Of a DNA stretch of 64,000 nucleotides, positions 13,162-26,940 are shown one piece after another. The notes beneath the pieces were generated by a model. It had not been told where the DNA came from. It worked only from the letters and a program-made list of their open reading frames with translations, and searched no databases. The DNA is from Brugia malayi (lineage: Eukaryota > Nematoda > Chromadorea > Rhabditida > Onchocercidae). How positions within the stretch are numbered: position 1 is the first letter of the stretch; each line of letters begins with the position of its first letter. Made by a program: the position numbers and the translations under genes. The stretch spans positions 1,798,001 through 1,862,000 of the forward strand of contig NW_025062475.1 of the NCBI RefSeq assembly GCF_000002995.4. The letters run 5' to 3'.

Positions 13162-16100
13162 AAGACGAAAAAGGAAAATGAAAGCTCAAAATAAAAAAAA
13201 AAAAAATAAAAAGTTGAATTTTGCTACAATATTCTCACTCAAATGAATAAATGTTTGAATTTCTCGGTCTCATCATGACTTTACTGATAAGCTAACAGTG
13301 TGATAAATAATATTGGGAGAATGCTGAAATTACAGAGAAAAAATGATTAGTGAGAAATGAAAGAGAGAGAGAGAGAGAGAGTGATAACAAAGATACTTTT
13401 ATCATTTTTGTACTTTTAACAAACTTCTACAATAAAGTTTATTTTTTAACTTAAATTGAAATTTGATTTTTTCATGCTTAAAACAAACATTTTAATCATC
13501 AAAGTGAGGTTAAAGGTCATACATATTATTTTGAGCAAATTGTTAGATTGTGAAAATTTTCATTTGCTAAAATAAGTCTTTCGAATAATGCAGAAGGAGG
13601 AAATATTTATCATAAAACAAGTTTTAATACTCTTTCAAACAAGATCATTGATCGTCTTCAAGAGTGATTGATCGTATAGTACAAAGTAATGAAAATGTAT
13701 TGATCATTAATTTTTGAATTTTAAAGAATTGATTCTTATCAAATAAACCTATGAAACTTTTTTTTTTAAGAAAGAGATTTTCAAATAGAAGTTAGAAAAA
13801 GATGGGGGGAAAAATTGATTTATATAATATAATTCTTTATTTTTATATGCTATGTTCCTTTAAATTAAATTAAATTTTTTTTTTTTTTGATTGTAAATAT
13901 AAACAAGATTGAATTTTAATTTAAATTTTAACTAATAGATAGCAGAATGAATCAAAAATTAAGCAATAAAATTTGTTTGAAAAATTGATAATGTTCACTT
14001 TATATAACACAATTCAGCTAATCAGAAAATTAAAGATAAAAAAAATTTTCTTTTTTTCGACATTAAATTAAACAGTTGTGCAAACAAATGATTAAATAAT
14101 ATATTTGAGAATTATTTTTCCTTTTTCGTCTTCGTTAAACAAATAGCAAAAAAATTTTTAATGTTTTAATAAAATTGATAAATTTGAAGGAGCAATTGAT
14201 CATATATGATAAATTTATGTTGCATTTAAAATTCAAAGAAATGATTTATGATCCAAACATTAATATCAGTAAGCGATCGTCGTTAAATTTAGCAAAATTT
14301 ATATTAAATTAATGAACTTACGTTAAGATTTATAATTATTTCATAAAAAAAATCTGCAAAAAAATCATTTTACAAAAAAAAAAAGCACAAATTATTAAAA
14401 TTACTAAATTTTTGCCATCCATTTTATTAATCTATCGCAATTTCTTACAAGATTACCAATAATTGAAATCTTAATTTATACTAAACTCAATTTTTGACCC
14501 TTGACCTTAAATAAATGCTAGTGCTACTATAGATATAAGAAAAAAAAAAGTTCAAAATATGATATTATATAAATCTTTAATAATATTTATAATCTAAAAT
14601 TAACAAACCAAAAAAAAAAAAAAGAAATATATAAATTAAAAAGAATTATACAAATAATATAAATTAATCTTTCATAGCAAATAAAATGAAAACTAAATTC
14701 CAGAAATTTTTATCAGTTATGATTTATCATCTCGATTATATATGTAAGCAAAGAGAGAGAGAGAGAGAGAGAGAGAAGGAAAAATCAGAAATGTGCGAGC
14801 AGTAAGTGAAACAAAAATGTTTTGATAAGAAAAAATATCATAAATAAAAAGAAAAAACGAAAGAATTGAATAACTAAATTAGAAATTCGTATAAAATAGC
14901 AAAATGACTAAATTGTATATTACATTTGTTAGAAATCAAAAAGAATAGCCAAAATGCCCTCATTAGTGATAAAAATTTTTTTTTAAAAAAAAAAAAAAAA
15001 TTTTCTCTTCTAAAACTTTCCATCTGTTATATATATATTTCTCTCTCAAAGTTAATTTCTATTGCAAAAAAAGAAAAGAAAAGAAAAGGAAGGATATTTG
15101 TCTAACTAAAGAGCAAATTAAATTGAATGTTCGAAATTTTTAAAGCTTAATTTTTAAAATTACATAAAATATTAGATTCATTAAAAAAAAATTAAAGAAT
15201 AAAATAAAAAAAAAAAAATCACGAAAAGAAAGTTCAATTTTTTTCTGTGATTAATTAGATAATAAATGTAACATAAAATTTGAAAATTGAAATTGTCAAA
15301 AAAATATTTTAGCTTTGATTAGGAACTGTAAATTATTTAAATGTCCAATAAAATGAATAATATTCATGTATTGAAGTTTTTTTTTTATTTAATCAAAATT
15401 TTACATAATCAAATAATGTAAATTAATTCAATTCAAGCTAAAAGTTTAACTTCTAGCTTATTTGTTTTACAAATTAAATTTTTTCTTTTCTATTTCTTTT
15501 CATTTTTATGCAAAGAAATGCAAAACTGAAAAAGATTTAATAATTTTATCAATGTCAATACAACAATTGATAAACAGATAACAACGATATTTTAAAGAAT
15601 GAAATTGAAAAAAAAAAAATTCGTGAAGTGAAAATAAATTATATTTTTTATGTAAATATTTCAAAACTAGAAAAAATTAAGCAATGAAAACAATATCTAT
15701 TGAGTAAGAATAAAACTTAAAGAAAATAAAAAAAAAAAACAAAAACAATTGGATTAAAAGTTAAAATTACTAAGCTTACTGTTATATGTTTTATGAGTAT
15801 CTGAAATATACGTTACTGTTAATAAACTTATAATTATGTTTTGTTATGTTAATAAACTAAAAGATTAAGCAAAAAAAAAGAAAAGTTAGATTATATTATC
15901 ACAAATTATCACCAAATACTTTCATTATATATTTTAATGTTTTTCGTATTTTTAATATTAGCATATATTAGCTCTTCGATATTGATATAAATGTTTATAA
16001 TACTACTGATCAGATGTAAAAAAAAAATTTAATGAAAAATTTTTAATAGTAAACAAAAAATTTTAGTGTCATTTTAAAAAACAAATTATCTAAACAATAT

Positions 16101-19100
16101 TAGCATATGCATTATGGTTTAAATTTAATAAAAGTCACACTTTAAAGCTTTATCTGTAAATAAAATAAAAGAAATACTAATAATAAAACGAAATTACTAA
16201 ATTTAGTATTGAAAAGTAGAAAATTATATTTGTATAATATGTTTACACAGATGACATTGTTTATGCATATATATATATATGTGTAAACATTTTTATGATT
16301 GAGAGAATTAATAAAAACAAAAAAATTGTCAACAAAAATTTTTGTTAACAATTATTTGCTTTGCTAATTCGTTTTTAACTTTAATAGCTTCTCATCATTG
16401 ATATTAATTTAATTTTACTTATGAAATAAATTACTCACTCTATCCATTATCATTTCAAGTATATGAAAAAAAGTAAAGCTAAATTACAAGTAATAAATCA
16501 CATGAATTACTTCCGGAAAAAGAAAAGTATTAATAAAGTGCTAAATTAACAAGTCAGATAAAAAAAGAGAGAGAAGGAAAAAGTGAATTGAAATAATTGA
16601 ATAACAACTTCAAGGACAAATAAGTTCAATTTTGACATTTCAACCAAATACATTTTGACATTTCAAACTGAGCTTCAAAAACATTTTTTGTTTGAAAACA
16701 ACTTATCAATTTATCATTGACAGCGCTTATCAGATTTAACAAAAATTGATAATGATGAAAATTTTTGATGTCTAAGTAATATTAGCACCAATAATTATGC
16801 ATCATAATTGAATTTAATAAAAGTCAAACTTCAAGGCCATATTAACAAATTTAATTTTTCAATGTAACTTTTAATTTTATTTGAACACTTTTAGTAGATA
16901 GATGTAAATAAATTTACAATCAATTTCAAAAAATTTCCAGTTTATTTCAATAAAACCAGAAATGTTGATTACACCAACAATTTCAATTACTTTTTCATTT
17001 GATTTTCTTTCTCATTTTTCAAGAATAAAATAAAATTTTGAAGAAAAAAAAGATTTTCAACAAATGTTAATAGTGAATGTTTAATGTTGAAAATATCATA
17101 GAATAAATATATTTGCATAGCAAAAATTCTGATCTTTTTGTGACAATACCGCATGGATCATTTAGCAAGAAAAAATGATAAATTATAAAAGGGGAAATAT
17201 GCTATTAACTTCGTTTATAAATTTCTTTTCTGATTAACAAAATTTATTAACTTTTTTCAATTTCAAAAAAAAAGAATGAAAAGTTCATTTAATCAAATCA
17301 ATTTTGTTATCATTTTTGTATGTTTCTTTGCAATTTTTTTATTTTTATCTGACAAAACAATCTCAAAAAAAAGGGAAAAAGGAAAAATCAGTACTGTAAA
17401 AAAAACAAAAATAATAAATTTTCGGAGATAGCAAAACAAAAAAAAAAAACATTGCCATATTCAATTGATAAGTGACAGTCATTTTAATTTGGATGTGTGA
17501 TCGATTAAATTGCTCTAGCAAATCAAATTTGAATAAAATTACATGATAATTCAAGGTGCTTTCGTATCTTCTATCCTGTGACAATTTAATTGACACATTT
17601 TGATTGTTCATTTTTTTTTTCTTTTTTTTTTCAATTCATACAAAAATCTTAACAATTCATTTTGTAAAGTATTCGATGAAAATTCGAATTATTTTAAAAT
17701 TTTACATATTATTATCAATAATATATTTTCATTTATTTATTTTTTAAAATTATATAATTGTTTATTTTTTATTTTTTTTTTGCACTAATATAATAATCAA
17801 AGTGAGGAAAAGTTGTTAAAATTTATGCAATTTTTAAAATTTTTATCAAAAATGCATTGCGTACTGTTATTAAAAATAGCATTCATTTTAATCATATTAA
17901 ATAATCATTTTTTTTTTTTTTTTGATAACAATTTGATTAAATTAGATTATAATTTATTTATTTATTTTTTTTTAATTTATAATATAATGCAATCAGTTTA
18001 CTTTTAACAACAATAATTTAATTTTAGTCTAGGATTATTTACTTTCAGGAAGAGAAGTAAATTAGCAAATGAGTAATACAAAATAAAAATAAAGTAATAA
18101 TGAGAAATGCTGGGAATGGAAAAATTTAAATGCTGGGAATGGAAGATTTTTTTTTAAAAAAAAAAACAAACGAACCATTATGTATTAGGAAAAAGGAATG
18201 ATTCAATTTTGCAACAAAAGCAAAAAAAAAAAAAAAAAACGGTTTGTCATTTCTGAGCGATAAAAGCTTCATCATCACTTATCAGTCATCTGAATCAATC
18301 AGTACAGTATACAAAATGTTTATTTGAATATCATTCATTTAAAAGAAAAAAAAAAAAAAAAAAGAACAGATTATAAATAAAAAATGAATACTTTTAAATT
18401 AATTTAGCTAAAATAAATTTTAAAAAAAAATGATTAATTTTAAAAAGTATAAAGAAATATGCTCAAAAAGTTAATCCTCTAATATATTTGCATAAATTAG
18501 CATTTATCTATAAAGATAAAGAATTATCTAAATATATTTAATAAAAGTGATAAAAAAAAAAAAAGTTAAACAAATGAGAAAAGAATTTGTTTTTTTATTT
18601 ACATTTTAAAATTATTGATAATATTACCGACTTTTGCATAATTCTGTTGTATGAACATTTTTTTGCAACATTTAGAATCAATTTAAAATTTTAGTTTAAT
18701 TTGTTTGTGTACACTGAGAATTTTCAAATTTAAACTTAATTCATTATCCACAAGAATAATTTATCAGTTATTCCTATCAAAGATTGCTTTTTGATCTATA
18801 ACCATTTTCAAGACTGTTAATTGTACCACTTTGAAAAGAAACAATAATGAGCGAAAGGTCACTATAAGATTATTCAAATGGTCACTAAAATAAATCTAAA
18901 TATTTAATTACAATTATTTAATAACTTTCGTTTACTTAATAATAGTCTATCTCTCGTAGATATAGGTAAACAATTAAAGCTTGGTGTGATAACAAACAAG
19001 TTTTTTTTTTTATATCTTTAAGTTATAACTTTTAATTTTTTTGATAGGACATTAACAGAATTTACATTTATGAATAATAATTATCATTCTTATCAGTATG

Positions 19101-22100
19101 ATTAAAACCAAAATGTATTATTAATTCTCATATATCATTGTAAACTAATAAAAACATATACATTAACGATTAGCATTAATTCTAGTTCTGATTTAATTTC
19201 TGATATAAGTAAAAATTCAAATTCTAAGAATTATTCTTGGTATGTTATTTTATCAAATCATAAAATGAATAAAATTTCATTCGCATATATTATTACAATT
19301 AATAAATTATATGCGTTAACATCATTTCTAATTCTGATTTAATATCATAATTTGTAATATAAATAAGAATTAAAACTCTACGAATAATTCTCAGTATTTT
19401 ATGAAATGCATAAAAAGAAATAAAATTAAATGAGTGAAATGAAAATTAGCATTTTAAAATCGTAAAATATGTTTGATCTTATTTAGATAAACATCTAAAA
19501 TATTTACATTACTATTATTTTCTCATATTAATAACAAAATTATTTAATTTGTAACTTTTTTTTTTTTTTTTTTTTTTTTACTAATAAAAAGAAAAGATAG
19601 CAAAAGAAGGATGAAATAATTTATATAATTAAATGATAGAATAAATTTTTTTATATATAGAAGAAAAGAATTGGAAGAAAGAATGATGACAACAAGATAA
19701 ACTCTTAACGAATCATCGATTTGCAGAACATCAATGTCCAAAAAATGACAAATAGTTGAACGACGATTGATACAAATGTTTGAAATTATTGGTGTCACAA
19801 GAAAACTGTTCATCATGATATTTTATTCGCTCATTGTCAAAAAAAAAAAAAAAACTAATATCATTTTAGTTTCACTATACAATTTTCAAATGACATCAAA
19901 TTAATTTACTACAATTTTATAACTTATTTAAAAATTTTTATAATTTATATAAATGAAATTTTATAATTTAAATTTAGATAAAAAATAAAATTGAAATCAT
20001 CAATAAATTTATATAAATGATGTTAAAGTTAAAAATATACAATTGCTATGAATTAATCTGATAACGATATCACATAAGTCAAACATAATTCTATAATAAC
20101 AGTTTTAAAAATAAGTGTGCATTTGATGATTTAATTATTAAATTATTTATCAATCATTTTAATATTTTCATTCTTTCCCTTCTTTTTTTTTTCTGTTAAT
20201 TCAATCATATTTATTGGTGCAATATCACAACAGATGAAATTATTTTGATTTCAGTATTAAATTGGTCCCATATTAATGAAAAGACGTTGAAAACAGGTTT
20301 TGTGAGATAATTCATTCCTTTTCAGTTAATTTTTATTTTTAGCAAAATTTTAAAATCAGTCTAAAAAGAAAAAAAAAAGATAGTTTGAGTGAATTTTTAA
20401 ACTTCTAATAATTTCAATTAAAATATTGAATAACAGAAAAAAAAAGTAAATTCTTACAAAAAGTTAAAATGAATGAAATAATTTCAATCAAACAATCATT
20501 GATAGAAGAGATGTGAGTAATTTAAAAGATTTGTCTTTGTCACTTCATATTTTCTCTAATAAAATGATGCTAATTAACTGTTAGCCTATCGTAATGAATT
20601 TGCAATAGCGCAGTATTTAATTTAAATTTACTTATAATAAGAAATGTAATTGAAGACATAACTTACAATTGAAACAAAATAGCTGTAGAATTATTCATGC
20701 TTTTAAAACTAACATTTCAATGATACCATGTGTTTAGCTAAAGTTAAATTTAGTTTGAACATATTAAAAATTGCTATTAAGATTCTAATGATTTTTGAAA
20801 AACTCAACAGATTTTCTAAATATTTAATAATTGAACGAAATTTAGTAAAATAATGAGATGAAAAAAAAAAAAAAAAATGGATGAAAAGAGTACAAAAAAA
20901 AGAAGCTAAAATCTGAAAAATCCTTGATTACAAAAATTATTTTACACATAAACAAAAAAATAAAATTAAAATAAAATAAAATAGAAGTCGATACCACCTG
21001 AACATATGATAGTGTAACATTTGTAATAATAAGTTATATCTTTTATTTCAATACTATTAAAAAAAACTTGCCGTACTGTTTTTTTTTTCAAAAATTGTAG
21101 TCTTACTGATTAATGAAAATTTAATTCTTCAAAAAATAATTAATAAACGATTTAAATTTAGCTGATGGGAATTTTTTTCATTCAGCTAATCACTTTTCTA
21201 GTATACATTTCAAATTATGATAGAACAGTAAAAAATTTTCTTTGCCACAAATGTTATCAGTTGAAATTAGGCTAATGTAAGAAAAGGTAGCCAATTTTGA
21301 AATTTATTTAATTTATCTTAAATACTTCTTTTTCATTCAATTAGATTTGAATAAAACATTGGACAGAAAAAAAAAAAAAAAAACGCAACAGCTCTTTGAG
21401 TGCAAATCCGAAATTTGAATCCTTAAAAGCTTTATAATTTAATTAATAGATCATATCATTTGAAGTTTATAATTTAAAAACTTTAAATTTAAAGAATTTA
21501 AAAATGAATTTTTAATATTTGATTAAAGTTTTATTCAGCAAAAATTAGCAACACTGAAGCTATATGATTGTATTTACATTGTCAATCAAATCAGTAATTT
21601 AATACAAATAGCAATAGCAATCATATTTTAAATCATAATTGGTTATTTCTAGAATATTTTTGTTTCTTCCTCTTCTATTTTTTCTTTTTCAATCATTTTG
21701 TCTCAAAGATCAATTGAAAATTAAAACTTTTAAAGAGAATGACTAGATATTATTTATCAATTTAAATCTCTAACATTTCTTATACGTTTACAACTATTTA
21801 CTGAATTATGAAAGAATTAAAAATTTTATTTCAAAATTATTTAATAATATTAACAAATGTGGTATAGATAATATAAAGAAAAAACAGAAAATTTACTTCA
21901 AAACATAAATTTTAATATAAAATATTTGTTTAATTGTACTTAATGATAGCATTCTATCAAAAATTTAGCTTTTGACAAAAAGAGTAAACAAATTATAGTC
22001 CAAAATTAAGAATAATAAGATGCTAAATTTACTCTCTTAAGCCTAAAGTATCAATTAGTTAGGTAAATTGTTCAACCTCATTTATATATGTGCACTGTCA

Positions 22101-23266
22101 ACAACAATTAATAATAGAATTTTTCCATTGCATATTAATGGAAGGAAGCATTAAATTAATTTTATTTAATAAAACAAATCAAAGAAATGTAAAGAAAAGA
22201 TGCTGTTGCGTCATTTTAAGCATTCGTTATTTAGTCGCACTAATAATTTAGTAAATGATCACTGATCGTATTTTAATTAAACTATGTCTAATCTTTTTGT
22301 TCTTTATGAAATTTTACAAATTATTCTAAATGAAAATGATGAAGACATAGAGACATAACAATGAAATATTATTTCCAGTTTCTTTCTTTTTTTCATGGTT
22401 AAATTAAAGAGTGTCAGCCAATCAACCTCTCTTAAACTAGTTTCAATTAGTTATAACGATGTTACACATCTGTTATTCACTATCAATCATAATTAATTAT
22501 ATTTGAAGAGCAAGTCTATCTTAACATCACTATCAATAATAATGATTATTATTAATAATAATTAACAAAAATAATTTCAGCTATTCTATGCCAATTTTTT
22601 TTTTTTTTAATTTGCTAGCAAGATAGCTCCTGAGAATCAAAATAACATAGATAACCATAAATCTTCAATAATAATAAAGTTTCCAGAACTTTAAATGAAA
22701 AAGATTATCAATTGCATACACTGTGTAAAAACTAATAGCTAATTCCTAACTTCTTCGGTGTACATTTGAAATAAGCTACTTAAATCACACCGAATTTTGA
22801 ATCTAAAAGCATTGTTTGATATATTAAACTAAACAGCGCTAGGTTAATTGATTGTCATCGATAATTAATTAAGATCTGTTTAAAAGAAATGGGCAATCTA
22901 ATATTTCTTACTGTTCTTAAAATCTGCTATCCTGTTTGCTAATAAATAATTCATCATCCCTATTATGCTTTTAGAGACAAATGAACAAGTTTTAATCTTC
23001 CGAGACAATTTGCACAAAGTAATTTGAAAATACAATAGAAATCATGCTTGAAGCTTACCAGAATACAAAGTTCAAATCAATAAATAAGAAAATTCCATAA
23101 TGCAAGCAATTATCATATATAAGTTTAACGTTACAGTAAGTTTAATACCAGCAATTTAGACAGTGAAATGCTAATCAGAGCAAAAACACGACTTCCGTAA
23201 GATATTCCACTATTTCCTGCTATTATCTTCCAAATCATAAAATTACGTCTAATTTTATTTCTACAG

Positions 23267-24107
23267 GACAACTGCTAAATTTGAAGCAACGATTTAAAGG
23301 CACTCGTCTCGAAGAGATTTACAGACTAAACGTAATCAGAAGTCTTCTATAGAGAAATAACTAAAAGACAACAAAGTTCGGTAATGAAAGACCGCATCAA
23401 TAAGAAATAACAAAATATATCATACTGAATCAAATTTAACCTAAAAGCAGCAAAAGCACCGGGATACAAATTGATCGTTAAAATTGTATTCAAAATTTCT
23501 CAAAATAAAACTGAAGTATTTTAGTCAGGATATCTCAGTAATTCTGACCATTACATCCCATTGTACTTCGGACCATTGCCTCCTGAAGATCGGAAAGAAA
23601 TAATTTTGCTTATCTTGTAAATGTGTTTATAAAAAAGTGAAGATCATGTACAAGACAAAAAACAAGTTGTAAAAGAGATTTCTTCAACCTTCATTTCCTA
23701 AAAATGTAATTAGTTTTCATAGAATGAAGAATTGTCATTTTTATGGATAAGCACTATCTACTATCCATATGTAACTCAAAAGATTTAAATATTTTTCTCA
23801 GATATATGTGATCTTTATAGCATCTATCATGAAACATTCACTAATAATTAATGGTAAATTACAAGTTAAGCATTTTATTTCAAAAGACTCAAAGGAAGAG
23901 ATTGAAAAGAAGTTAATACACTACTCATCGCTTGAGGAACTTTCATTTCAATTAGTTTTAGGAGTGTTTTTGTGTAATATCATCATTCTTATTTCTATAT
24001 TGATATATAAGATTTATTACAAATTAATCCACGTTAATAGCAGAAAAAAAAAAAACAACGTATTACAAATATATTTGTACGATTCTATGCATTATTGCAA
24101 AAAATGA
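23267..24107 (+). other. Exon-like stretches of an unrecognised plus-strand gene or gene relic
   Basis: Three stretches look coding on the plus strand. (a) 23267-23331, after an acceptor TTCTACAG and before a GT donor, reads GQLLNLKQRFKGTRLEEIY. (b) 23525-23616, after TTTTAG and before GTAAAT, reads SGYLSNSDHYIPLYFGPLP and then PEDRKE; it is in phase with (a). (c) 23802-24107, after TTTCTCAG, encodes a charged segment, one strong membrane helix (LVLGVFLCNIIILISILIY) and a basic tail to a stop. The phase of (b) to (c) does not match at the obvious acceptor, so an exon is missing or the gene is broken. I do not recognise the family. The product may be a small single-pass membrane protein. It converges on the ETFDH 3' end. 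Confidence 0.3.
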
Positions 24108-24189
24108 GAAATAATGTGCAAACACATTTAATTTTATTATGGATGAATTTAAATGCCTTTATTGTTGTGTATTAAGCACTTTCAGACTT

Positions 24190-26940
24190 TCAGATGCTAC
24201 GCTGCAAAATTTTTTTACATTCAATATCGATAAATTTACCTTCTGGTGCAACCCACTGAATATTATTGCTTGATATCACATGTTTTACAGTGAATACAAT
24301 TCTGGAAATTTATTTGAAGCCTTCTTGTATTGACTTTAGTTTCGCATGGCACATATTCATAAACACCTAAACATTGCAATAATGTTAAAATAAATGTTAG
24401 CAAAGACCACAATAATTCCATCATTATTAGGGCACTATCCTTTAATCAGAACATCATTGAATCAGCCATTGCTTCTTGCCACAACTTAAGAAATTTCAAA
24501 AGTTTATATATTTTCACTACTGATGTTCATGAATCTATGTAATCGAAAATGAGAACATCATGAATTATAATTATTAAAATTACAAAAATTCTACACCAAC
24601 TATTAAGGTCCTAAAAATAGTAAAATATAAGACATTTTTTTTTCTAGAATTATATATTATTTAATATCCTTATTATTATATAATATATATATTATTATTT
24701 AATATCTTTCATTTTTTTAGAATTATGTATTATTTAATATCTTTTTGATTTTAAACATAATTAATATCGTGTTTCGCTAGGAAAAAGCCAACAGTATAAT
24801 TAAAGATTACACTAACAAATCAACGAATTTGCATACCTGCCGGACAGAACCGTTCAGTCATGCCAGCAAACCTACGCCATGTAGTTAACTCAGCATCGGC
24901 ATCATTTCTCAATAACAGATGAGAAGGCTGATTTTCTTCATGATTTGTGCCAGTCAAAGCCACTGAAGACAGAATATCAAATGTCACTTTGCCGTCAGGT
25001 TTCGGGTAGTTAATAGATTTCGACTGCAAGTAAAACGGCCATGAACCAGATCTACATAATTATATAAATAATTCTCTAGGAGATATGAATCAAGTTACAA
25101 AGTATTCAAAAAAAGAAAAATAAACTTCTTAACTCAGACCATTATTATAAAAATTTGAATCTGTGATCGCAAATGCATCAAACAGACAATTAAAAGTGTT
25201 CTTAACTCTACTAATTTCAAATTTTGAGTAATAATATTGTAAATATATCACAGAATTTACTATAATTTGACACTCGCATCATAGGACGGATGGAACAAAT
25301 ATCAAATAGAAGTCTATACGGTATGTGAAAGTCAACTAATTGATTTTTGATTTAAAAGTAACATTTTGAATCTTGAAATATTAATTGCTGCAAAATACTT
25401 ACTTTCCACGCTGAATCTGTCTGAAATCAGTCTTCAATTTTATTTTTGAAGGTCCATGGTTCATTTCCACGTAGTAACATATAAAAAAACGCAGTATAAG
25501 GTAAGCCAACTATCCATCCGAAACGACTTCTGAAAGACGGACGAACATTGCGCATTCGTTGCATTTCTTTAATTACGTAGCTTTTGTATAGTTCTGGCTC
25601 GAAATCTTCCGGAATTACTGCTGAGATTTCAAAAAAAAAAAAAAAATAAATAAATAAATAAAAATAAACTAATGAAGTTAAAATTCATTGTTGTTGTAAT
25701 GTTTGGGACAAATAATCGAATAGGCTTTACTTCGTGTCTGTGGACCTAGGTCCTCGAATATTGCTTCCGCTGCGATCATACCACTTTTCATGGCATTATG
25801 AACACCTTTAATCTTTGCTGGATTCATCAGCCCTGCTGCACAACCAACCAAACATCCACCAGGCACAGTTAGCTGAGGTACTGTTTGATATCCTCCTTCA
25901 TTCACTGTTCTAGCACCATATGCAATTCGCTCCCCACCTTCGAGATAATGACGAATGGATGGATGAGACTTGAACAACTGGAATTCCTAAAAGCAAATTT
26001 TCAAGAAGAAAGAAGGAGTAAATTTTAAAATTAAAAAATTAAAAAAAAAAAAAAATTTGAGATCACAATAATAACCGAATAACCTATCGTTTACCAAATC
26101 TTCATTCATTTCATGAAATGGACTTACCTGATACAAATTTGTATGAGGATTCTTGTAATCTAGACCAATTATAAGGCCGAGAGAAACAAGAGGCTGACCA
26201 TTGTCTTCGATGTGATACATGAACGATCCACCATGGCTTTGAAGATCCTAGAAAACATTGTATAAATCACTATTTTTAAGTTAGTTCGTAAAATATCTTT
26301 TAACAACAGAAATGTTTGAATAAAAATTCACCAGTGGATATCCCATGGTATGTTCCACATAGCCAGGAGTGTGCTTTGATTTATCTATTAACAATAATTC
26401 TTTGAAACCAAGGCCATAAGTCATTGGATCGCATTCTTCTTGCAAGCGGTACTAGGATTGAAAAAAAAAAAAAAATTGCTTTGACGTATTTGGCTAAACT
26501 GAAGTTTTGTAACTCAGGATTATAGAAAAAACTTACTTTTTCCATTATAAAATAGGAACGATGTCCACGGCAAACTTCAGCAAATATTGTGCATTTTGCT
26601 TGCAATTCCATGCCCCGTTGAAAATTTTTCTAAAAACGATGGAATGACTTAAATGCAAAACACGAACAAAATTTCTTTTGTTATAAGTTTTTTGTTTTAA
26701 ATTATTTAATAAATCTAATATTGCAATTCTTCACATATTATATTTTATAAAAAACATATGTCAAACTCCAAATTCTTTACCATCTATGACCTTCTCTGAG
26801 AGTCAAATAATTATAAACAATCAGAAAAATAAAGGATTCAAAAAACCTTTGGTGCACCATTCTTCATTATTCCAACGTCAGCTGTTGCAACGCCATTTAC
26901 ACTTTCATCTTCTTGAAATAGAATTTTGATAGCTTTTATA
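24190..26940 (-). pseudogene. ETFDH: ETFDH (ETF:ubiquinone oxidoreductase), 5'-truncated, probable pseudogene
   Basis: The family passes electrons from ETF to ubiquinone at the inner mitochondrial membrane using FAD and one 4Fe-4S cluster. Exons (minus): 26847-26940 (truncated at 5'), 26537-26629, 26332-26451, 26128-26247, 25731-25986, 25403-25620, 24837-25023 and 24190-24366. Recognised pieces are DVGIMKNGAPK, RGMELQAKCTIFAE, the YGLGFKELLLIDKSKHTPGY region, [65 protein letters not shown] and [11 protein letters not shown]. All four cluster cysteines are present. Defects: the N-terminal FAD-binding third is absent and homology ends at the repeat near 26940; an in-frame TGA lies in exon 25403-25620 after NKIED; a 5-base deletion after CKTCDIK causes an immediate TAA at 24263-24265, with NIQWVAPEG continuing in another frame. 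The usual AEGCRGH reads AEVCRGH. Splice sites are intact, so decay is recent, or part of it could be assembly error. Confidence 0.8.

Larger units (their letters stand above)
2346..23200. other. Gene-poor AT-rich intergenic desert
   Basis: About 20 kb between the GALNT start and the ETFDH locus. It is dominated by A/T homopolymers of 10-25 bases and short A/T-rich words. Open frames here are short, lysine/phenylalanine/asparagine-rich and cross homopolymers; none matches a family I recognise and none has flanking splice signals in phase. The only structured items seen are the minisatellites and microsatellites listed separately. The upstream regulatory region of the GALNT gene presumably lies at its left end, but no motif can be supported. 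Confidence 0.7.

Noticed and set aside
19544..19816. Minus-strand 90-codon frame beginning MMNSFLVTPIISNICINRR
   Set aside because: The first part has fairly normal composition, but the frame runs into a poly(A)/Lys tail, has no matching splice partners and no recognised family.
25440..25500. Apparent frameshift in the T-run of the ETFDH exon
   Set aside because: A recount gave seven T residues, which keeps the frame (AFFYMLLRGNEPW). Only the TGA remains as a defect in that exon.
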